Under the pieces are notes generated by a model. The model worked only from the letters and a program-made list of their open reading frames with translations, did no database searches and had not been told where the DNA came from. A DNA stretch of 64,000 nt from Acheta domesticus (lineage: Eukaryota; Arthropoda; Insecta; Orthoptera; Gryllidae): assembly GCA_031308135.1 (NCBI GenBank), contig JAHLJT010009419.1:179522739-179586738 (forward strand), given 5' to 3'. Shown in pieces: positions 56,418 to 64,000 of this stretch. How positions within the stretch are numbered: position 1 is the stretch's first letter; each line of letters opens with the position of its first letter. Made by a program: the position numbers and the translations under genes.

Positions 56418-58119
56418 GTTATTTTTGAGTTCCATTTTGCTTTACAACTGGTTTTTACAATGAAATGGTGTAGGGTTCTGTGCTCCCGAGCCTTTAGATG
56501 CATGCTCAAATGTAGCGAAATACATGCATATGCATTCACAAGTGCAATGAGCATAATGAAGAAGAACAACTCAATCACTGGCAGCGAGAGATCTGAACTG
56601 GCAGTAGTTGAGGTGTGGTTACAACACCGAATTTGGAAACACACATGTTCAATTAATATTTAATAAAAAGATCGTTGGTGAGACAAATACCTTCTGATAT
56701 TTAAATAAATAAAAAGTTTTGTCCCACAGCAAATATAGTTGATACCGAACAACATCTTTTATTTATTTTATTTATTTAAATACATACTTAAGTTGCAATG
56801 AAAGTTTGAGAACACTCACGTAGGTTAGGTAAGGTTGTAACGATGAGGTTGACACCTAGTGAACTAATTCATAGCAGGCCATTATATAAAATTAATTGAA
56901 TTCAAATGAGCAATATTTTCACATGGGTTCAGCTAATTACAATTTCAGAGACAATCGTGGAAGTTTTCCGATAGTACTTTTTCCAAGGGAAGTAATTCAA
57001 TGGTTTCGCCATCTAGGTGTGCATGTCGATTCGCAGCGCTACATTGGCGTCGTTGTACACTCTCTTTTGATTCCATCGTGAACACATCATGTATTGATTC
57101 CAGCACATTTTCATTCATCAAGCACATTCCAGTTCGAGCTCAAGCGTTCATACATTTGGGCCAAACTACACAATTTCTACACAAAAATGCATAATGTGGC
57201 AAGCTCTTGTTCACAGCCCGTAAATTTTAGATAGGACTCCAGGCGCACTGCGTGTACGTTTGCGCGTACATTGGCGCATATGCCAATTTTCGCCAGGGTG
57301 AAATGTGGAAAAGGTTGACAATTCCGGTACAAACCGGTTAATGTTTTCGTTATCGAACATGGATGGATACTACGTCAGACTAAGACCGGATGAAGTTCAC
57401 CTTAGCTTGAGAATATGAATTACATTACAGTGATGAGAAGTGACAGGTATGTGATAAACAGAAATCAGAATGCCGATAAAAAGTGTCTAAGTCTCGTGAG
57501 AGACAAGACGTGTAGTTTTGAGAATGTTGTTTCTACGTAGGTGAATCAAAAAGTAAGTTACATTAGCTCGCCACGAGAGCACGCTGTATGTCGTGACCGT
57601 GATCAATGCGGGGCAAGCTACAGTCACTGCTGACTCGTCCGATAGTAAGGTTGGTGTGGTATTAATCGCGCAACTTTCCTTGAACGGTGCCCTTGCTTCC
57701 CCCTCTCTGGCACAATAAACAGTTGAAGGCAAAATCTCGCAGTGAGGACTGATGTCAAGATTCCAAACACATCTTCACTTGTGCGAAATAGAAACTATTT
57801 TTCGTTGAATAGAACTTCTTTCCGTGATTTTCTCCTGCAAATCTAAAGAAATTACAGAAGCAGTTAAAAATCCTGCTGAAGATCCATCATAGGAGATTCC
57901 TCGAAAACCTGAGAAAGTTACGGAGGCATGACTGACTTTCTAGAGATTGGCATTGCTTCATAAAATCTAATGGCCGATTTCGTAACTAATACCCCCACTC
58001 TACCATCATTTCTTCAATCCATCGGTCAAGAAACGTTGCGCGAGTAATATCCCGTCGTTCTGTGTGTACAGCTAGGCTAGGTTCCATGGCGCGTCAACTG
58101 GATGTTCACTCAAGTTGGA
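56418..58119. other. Intergenic, nothing firmly recognised
   Basis: There is an ATTT-rich patch near 56760-56790. A GTGAATCAAAAAGTAAGTTACA motif near 57540 resembles mariner termini, but I could not pair it with another end. Confidence 0.4.
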
Positions 58120-58640
58120 GGTGCGTGCATATTGTCAAAAGTTGAAGCAGTTGCGTAATGCAATGAAAGAAAAGCGGCGGGAAAATTGAGCGCCGGTGTG
58201 ATTTTGTTGCCCGATAACGCAACATCTCAGGGATACAATATCGAAGAAAATGAAAGTAGTATGTAATTGAAATGAAATATAAAATAATCGTACTAGAAAA
58301 TGAAATAACGCTGTACATTCAGAAAAAAAATTCAAGTGCCACATTAAATTAATTATTTTTGTCCAAATAATAATAAAGATTTCGACAAATTTCTCGTCAG
58401 CGAAATTGCGTTCGAGGCATGAGCCCGCCAAAAGTCCAAACTGCTGCGCTACAAATGGGAGTTATGGCAACATCCCTCATCCAGTCCAGACTTAGCGCCA
58501 TGCTTAATTGTATAGCGCTGGAGGTGATTTCTACGCACCCGGAATCGAAAAGTTGGTTGACCGTTCCGAGAAATGTTTACAGTCTCTTGGAGACAATGTG
58601 GAAAAGTGAAGTTACATTGTATGATGTCATAGCCGTGTTG
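58120..58640 (+). pseudogene. Mariner-like transposase fragment, interrupted
   Basis: The left part has YCQKLKQLRNAMKEKRRE and, after a stop, a D-N-A-T stretch matching the catalytic DN block. After a 193-bp interruption (58230-58422) the right part has KVQTAALQMGV, a degraded PYSPDLAPC-like stretch (SSRLSAML in another frame) and GIEKLVDRSEKCLQSLGD, which is typical of the C-terminus. The enzyme would be a DDD/E transposase inserting at TA. The N-terminal helix-turn-helix is missing, and several stops and shifts make it dead. Confidence 0.75.
58230..58422 (+). repeat. 193-bp unit, copy 1 (inside the mariner fragment)
   Basis: It begins GGGATACAATATCGAAG and ends CGTTCGAGGCATGA. A near-identical copy lies at 58868-59057 in the same orientation. 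It splits the mariner coding sequence. It has no TIRs, tail or ORF. Confidence 0.85.
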
Positions 58641-58867
58641 CCTATGTGTAGGTGGTTTCATACATGGCCGTAACTCGGAAGAGTAACATACATTTGATTC
58701 GTCCTACCAATAAATGCTAGCCAAGCAATAAATGTTGATTAGAATTTATAGTTAGTCCTACGGAGCTCTCTTGTGTAGAACTACCCGAATAAAATAAATA
58801 CACAATATATTTCATGATCTATTTTTCACTACTAATTTTCTCTGTGATAAGAAAGTGTAAGTAGAAA

Positions 58868-59057
58868 GGGATACAATATCGAAGAAAATGAAAGTAGTAT
58901 GTAATTGAAATGAAATATAAAATAATCGTACTAGAAAATGAAATAACGTTGTACATTCAGAAAAAAAATTCAAGTGCCACATTAAATTAATTATTTTTGC
59001 CCACATAATAATAAAGATTTCGACAAACTCGTCAGCGAAATTTCGTTCGAGGCATGA
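58868..59057 (+). repeat. 193-bp unit, copy 2
   Basis: Same start and end sequences as copy 1, with only a few substitutions and a 3-base deletion near the end. Confidence 0.85.
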
Positions 59058-60136
59058 AATGTCCAGCCTTATCAGTTACAGGGGAATTGTCCAATAGTAT
59101 AAGTTCTCGGTCTTATTTAAATGATTTTGGAAAGATTTTTCCTGTCTTATACAAAAACATGTCTTGATCAGAAGCTGGTACTGTTAGGAAGATCAGTAGA
59201 TCCACAATTTCATGTATGATGGTAGCACTATCTGATTTTGTAGCAGAATATTGGAGTATTTACATCGTATCGTGACATTTCTGACAAGCACTGTTAACAG
59301 TAATTAGCTACAATCTTTATGGTAACTTTTGAAAAGGCGATTTTTGTTATTATTAATTTTGAAATATACAATTTGGAACTTTGTTTGGAACACCATCGAG
59401 TTGGCGCATGAGCACAGACTCAAAAGTGGTGACCGCTACGTTGTTCACCTTGCGGAAAGTCCCTAGTACCCCATTCCTGATTATTTGTACGAAGTAAACG
59501 AAGTCGAGTAATCTGAGCTGTAATTTGTCTTTGGAGGTTCTTGTCGGACAAGCTCTAAAACTCCTTGCGAATAATTATCGACAATAATGTTCCGAACACA
59601 CAAATAACATACTAACACATAATAACTTCTTGAAATTAAACTGCGAAAATAACTAGTTAATGGCCAAGATAATAAAAATGAGAAAATGAGATCATTAATT
59701 GTTGAAATAATACAAATCTGAAAGAGAGACAATTAAATCAGCATCAAATGTTACAAAATTACTACATAATATTTTTTAGCATCTGATGCTGAAATAGGCT
59801 TTTTAGTAGCTTTTTGTTTGACGCGGAGAATATGCTTTAGGCAACGTAAATTTTAGAAACCCCCTGTGTGGGACTCCCTTAGTTGGTCTACCCACTAAAA
59901 CCCTGTCCTTTCCAACCAGAATGTCTTAGCAAGGAATTGCAGCTATGACATTTCATTTTGCTAGACTGGTTCGGTGACCTCTAAGATCTTTCTATTCCGA
60001 CCCTCTAAGGGCTTCTTCGTCCCTCTTCGTAACTCTTTTCACATAGTTATGAATTTTTGCCCAATTTTCTTCTGTTTCTAGCATTTCGTCTATACTATGT
60101 TGTTTGGCAAGATCTCCTTTCCAATGATATAATTGG
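59058..60136. other. Intergenic and probable 3' UTR of the R1-like element
   Basis: The right part (about 59850-60136) may be the 3' UTR of the minus-strand element. No tail is evident. Nothing was recognised further left. Confidence 0.4.
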
Positions 60137-62045
60137 TTATTTCTCTACTTCAAAATCTCGGCAGTAAAATAACACATGTTCTGCGTCATCTTCTGTACCG
60201 CAGGTGGAATATCGCTGTCTTCTTTCTTTTGAAGCGGTATAAGTAGCCTGTGAAGTTTTCATGACCTGAGAAGGCGTGTGTCAGGTACAAAATCGATCGC
60301 ACCGTGCTTTCGTTCCACCCATTTCTTAATATCCTGTATTAGACTATAAGTTCATCTTCCTCTCGTTTCTTTTCTCCAACATCTGAAAGAACTTCGCTCT
60401 TGCTTCCCTCTTCACCCTCTCTTTCTTCATATTCCTTTCTGGAGTCTGCATTTCTTTAACCTTTTTGTATACTGAGGTTTTTTCCTTCATCAGGAGGTCA
60501 ATAGGGGGTACGCAATAGGGGTCAATAGGGGTACGCAACGTCATCAGAAGGTCACAGAGGCGGCACTTTCGGAGACCCTTCAGTAGGCAGAGATGATCCT
60601 CTGAGCTACCCCTCTCTGCATCAACAGCAGCCTCCTTCTATAGTTGTCTATTTTCATACCGCCCGCCCATGCCGGAGCTGCGTATTGCCTTTTGGACAGG
60701 ACTGACCCTGCTTTCTTTTCCCTCAGGCCCTCAACATTCGGCATTAATCGTGTTAGTTTTTCTCCCACTCCACTGTCTTCATCACTACCTTCTCCACATG
60801 CAGTCCAAAACTCTAGCAATTGTCGATTTCTACTACTAAATAGGTAGTGTGTTTCTTCCATTGTATTTTGTTGCCTCCCACCTCTATTCTCGGCTTCCTA
60901 AAGCCCCTTCTCTTGGTGACCAGTACTGCCTCTGTTTTCTCTGTCACCATGTCTTATTTCCGTTTATCTAACCATCTTTTTGCTCCATGCAAGACTTTCA
61001 TTCGCTTGCATCTCAAGGATGTCTTCGTTTCCTGCTGCGACTAAACTCAAGGCCTTGTCCGCAAATCCTATAATATTTACTTCCCTTGGAAGTTGCATCT
61101 TTAAAAAGTCATCGTAAACCAAGTTCCATAGCATTGGACCTAGCCGAAGTACTTGGGAGCCTCCACACCTCATTTTTTCGTTAATTCTCCCATTATCTTC
61201 TTCAGGTATAATGTTTCTCTCGCTTAGGTAGTCATTTATAAGATTCTTCAGATAGACTAGGATATTCTGCCTTTCTAATGTCTCTTTTACATCTTCCCAA
61301 CACAACCCAAAGAGTTGAATGCGTTCCGAATGTCTATTGCTATAAGGACGCAAAAGCCTTTCTTCCTGCCGCTACCTTGTCGTTTTTGCCAGTTCGACTG
61401 CTTCCCTGCTAGCGTCAATCGTCGATCTAACTTTAAGGAACCCGTACTGGTTATGAGCCAAGCTGCTTTGCGGTATCATGTGCTTCCCGAAGCGCTAAAG
61501 AATCAAGCCTTCTAGCATTTTGCCCCTGGTATCCACGGGGCAAATGGGCCTGTAGGATGAAGCACCAGCCACCGGCTGATGTCCCTTAATAGTATAAGCT
61601 TCTGACGCTTATAGTCTTTGGATATGGATATGGAAATATCTCAATCACTGATTGAAGAATTCTAATAGAAGGTCTGGATACTCTGTAATGACTACTTTCA
61701 GTGCCTCGTTCGATATCCCATCGAACCCAGGTGCCTTGCCTGCTTTCAGGCATTTACTATCTTCTTGCAGTTCACGAATCGTGAACATGTCTGCCTCTAC
61801 TGCTTTATCATGGTTGTTTCTTTTCCTTTTTGGATGGTTGGGAAATATATGTCTAATTATTTCTTTGACCCACGTTTTATCTTTTAGTGCAGAGATATTC
61901 CGCCTCTCATTCAACTTCCTCATAATTTTATAAGGAATGTCCCGTGGATCTTTTTCTATTTCTAATAACAGCTTTCTCCAGCACATGCCCTTGCTTCTTA
62001 TTGCGCGGTTGAGTTCCTTCCTCTTCCACTTATAACCTCTTTACA
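60137..62045 (-). pseudogene. R1-like non-LTR retrotransposon ORF2, 5'-truncated and dead
   Basis: The minus strand begins at KWKRKELNRAIRRSKG (about 62045), then DLLLEFFNQ after GKAPGFDGISNEALK. Next come SSYRPICPVDT and NQYGFLKVRSTIDA, a GGSQVLRLGPMLWNLVYDD block (the GVPQGS motif, degraded), and FADK where FADD is expected (61054-61065). After this are KTEAVLVTKRRGFRKPRIEV, a YCVPPIDLLMKE segment and a C-terminal CCHC-type motif (C-G-T-E-D-D-A-E-H..C, stop at 60137-60139). This order is that of the R1/LOA group. Frame changes and stops are numerous. The endonuclease is absent. Confidence 0.82.
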
Positions 62046-62202
62046 GACAATTATCCCCCTTTCCCCTCGTACATGTTCTTCTGGCCACTAGACAATTACT
62101 GGAGGGTGTTTGATTAATTGTCTATGTTGTTCAGTAAACTAGTAATTTGCCCACCAATCAATAAACTCGATTTTCTCTCTCCACCTATAATATAAAATAC
62201 GA
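62046..62202. other. Short intergenic stretch
   Basis: No feature was seen between the retrotransposon fragment and the next family A copy. Confidence 0.4.
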
Positions 62203-62560
62203 CTAGTGGTGCTAAAAGCACATACTTTCTCACCCTTAGTAATAGTTACGTAATCCTTTTTATACTGCAATTTCTCACCGAATTAACACATCTCAGTCAT
62301 CATCCTTTGTAAAACACATGAGAAATTGTAGAACATTAGGTGCGGGCTACTTTCCTTGCTACCAAAATGCGTTTTTTTTCTCAAAAAATTTATCCGTCCG
62401 TGTTTTCGTCCGTCTCTGTCTTGCGCCTAAAGAATTTGTAGAAGGTTTGCCAATATGAATATTCACTGATCGATCTGTCCCAACCATGCTTCGTCTCAAG
62501 TTTCCAACTCGGTTGCCAACTTTTTTCCGATGCAAGTTTCCATGTGCACAAAAAGTTTGT
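62203..62560 (-). mobile_element. Family A fragment A12, minus orientation
   Basis: It starts CTAGTGGTGCTAAAAGCACATACTTTCTC with GTGCT/AGCAC pairing, preceded by A. It soon diverges, with a small TCCGTCCG...CGTCCGTCTCTG remnant at about 62394-62420. Confidence 0.5.
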
Positions 62561-63411
62561 CAAAAAGTGCTGGATTAAAAAAAATCATTAAAGATACTTG
62601 GAAGCTCTGTATTAACAAACGTATTAAACTATGAAATTCATCTATAAGTAGAATTTCGGAAATAAAATACTGCATTGAAAGCTTTATGATTCGTGTTTAA
62701 GAATCAGTAAACTTACAGAAATTTATCCCTTAAACATTTTAAAACTAATTTACATGAGTGAATGAATGAATGTATGTAAGTTTTATTGGCTTTAAACATT
62801 TAGTTTATATTGCCATGTAATACACATACAAACATTTACATTACTATTATAATTAAATTTCACTGTTTATACTTAAAATTAACAACACTTTGAAATGTAC
62901 TAATTTACATTTCTGTGATACAATGCTGCCGCCATCTAGAAGGATGAAGCTAAACAACTATTGCTTTGTCACCACTCTCCGAGATGGCGCGGTAGTCGAG
63001 CTTCCTGCGCCATCTGGAGGGGAATGGAGGGAAACAGTACTTGAAGCGCGAATCCAAAGGCGAATCGAAAGGCGACTGGGAATACGGGGACAGACATTGT
63101 AGCCGGGGGAGGAGCCCGTAGAGGGGACACTTATCTCCTCTTAAATTGCCAAACTTATCAGTTTTATCAATAAAGTCAATCATAACGTATTTTCATTGTT
63201 TTTTTTAAAAATTAACAATTCTAAAATTAATTCTATGGCAACATTTATCGTGACCTACAAATCACCCCTTGATGAGTAGATGTCATTCACCACTTTGGTA
63301 AGGATTAAATCATAACAATCAACAATGATAGCAATGACAGAAGAACGATACAATGGAGTATTCATACTGAAAAATTACAGGATACGTTCCAGAAAAGAAG
63401 GAAGAATGAAA
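62561..63411. other. Intergenic with possible retroposon 3' end and GCCATCT cluster
   Basis: On the minus strand a GCC..AATAAAACTTACATACATTC stretch with an ATTC repeat near 62757-62782 looks like a non-LTR 3' tail. GCCGCCATCTAGAAGG (62929), CCGAGATGGCGCGG (62980) and GCGCCATCTGGAGGG (63008) are three related motifs within 95 bp. There is no supported gene. Confidence 0.35.
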
Positions 63412-63870
63412 CTAGTGGTGCTAAAAGAGCACTATTTTCTGCCCCATACTTTCACGCAAAATTACGCGAAAAGTATTCAAATTTTCGAAAAATTGTTCAC
63501 GACCTAGTTTCAAACTCTATCTTTAAGGAACAGATTTCATTCAAGGGAAAAAATCTGTGTCTTCAAAATTGTAGTTGTAAGAAGACGCCGAAAAAATGTT
63601 TAGCTTTTGCAATCTTCGAAAAATCAAAGTTTTCAACGAAAATGCGACCTACAGTATTCTTTTAAATGTGCTTCACACTATCCAACAACAAATGTAATCA
63701 AAAACGATTGAGCCATTTGTTTTGAAATTGTTTATAATGTCCCAGGGGCTTCATGTAAAGTACCCTTCGAAACTAAAATATGGGTTTCCAATTTCAGGGG
63801 CCGCGACATCAGCCAGATCGATTGGGAAATATCAATTTTGGAAAAAATCGGCAAACAGTTTAGCCGCTTA
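63412..63870 (-). mobile_element. Family A Helitron-like copy A13, minus orientation
   Basis: It starts CTAGTGGTGCTAAAAGAGC, preceded by A, then the AAGACGCCGAAAAAATG block, GGGGCTTCATGTAAAGTACCC and GACATCAGCCAGATCGATTGG. It fades near GGCAAACAGTTTAGCCGC. The remaining 130 bp to the window end show nothing. Confidence 0.5.
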
Positions 63871-64000
63871 GATGATAGAAAAATCCACTTTTACGATATC
63901 AGAGACCAACAGAACTAGCTTTTCGAATAACGACACTTTTTATCTGCAAGATTACATAGCTTTCTCTTTACTACAAAATGTATTTACTCGACATATTCTG

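Noticed and set aside
57487..57732. Minus ORF of 81 codons with mixed composition
   Set aside because: No recognisable motif. It may belong to mariner flanking DNA, but there is no support for a gene.

Overview
This is an AT-rich animal genome window whose gene and transposon content points to an arthropod, most likely an insect. Introns are kilobases long, coding density is very low, and most recognisable sequence is transposable element (TE). The only host gene I can support is a fatty-acid elongase (ELOVL/ELO family) on the minus strand. Its four coding exons lie at 14453-14510, 10986-11176, 1439-1519 and 7-168, with compatible splice phases, and the gene runs off the left edge. Exon 4 carries the HxxHH histidine box and also a one-base deletion that breaks the frame.

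Layout. From 1 to 16.4 kb lies the ELOVL locus, its introns packed with repeats: a 640-bp foldback element, two Helitron-like families, an LTR-retroelement remnant and a retroposon with a 9-bp target-site duplication. From 17.4 to 21.3 kb lie a Penelope-like element ending in a GIY-YIG domain, another Helitron-like copy, and a dead Tc1-like transposase. From about 22.1 to 35.8 kb lies a three-layer nest: an old minus-strand APE-type non-LTR retrotransposon (ORF1, endonuclease, reverse transcriptase, 3' UTR) cut by the 3' end of one LTR element (30930-32447) and by a nearly complete young Ty3/gypsy element (22880-30438, ATAC target duplication). From 36.4 to 51.4 kb lie two more reverse-transcriptase fragments and long runs of a Helitron/HINE-like family, one copy of which holds a hAT-type element with an 8-bp duplication. 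From 51 to 64 kb lie mostly unassigned AT-rich DNA, a broken mariner transposase interrupted by a 193-bp unit, an R1-like retrotransposon fragment and further Helitron-like fragments.

The dominant unrecognised signal is family A. It has at least 13 copies or fragments in both orientations, ending in a short hairpin followed by CACCACTAG and then T. Its 5' end is a palindrome-rich ACTTTCCCGTATACG sequence that is inverted near the 3' end, and it has a TCCG/TCTG microsatellite in the middle. This is the architecture of non-autonomous Helitron/Helentron elements. A second family (C) ends in a GCGAGA/TCTCGC hairpin and CGCACGGGTACGCTAG.

Many of the frame breaks, in the host exon and in young and old TEs alike, are single-base changes in short homopolymers. 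Part of the apparent decay may therefore be long-read consensus error. No RNA gene, CRISPR array or intact host gene other than the partial ELOVL was found. Coordinates of TE boundaries without target duplications are approximate.
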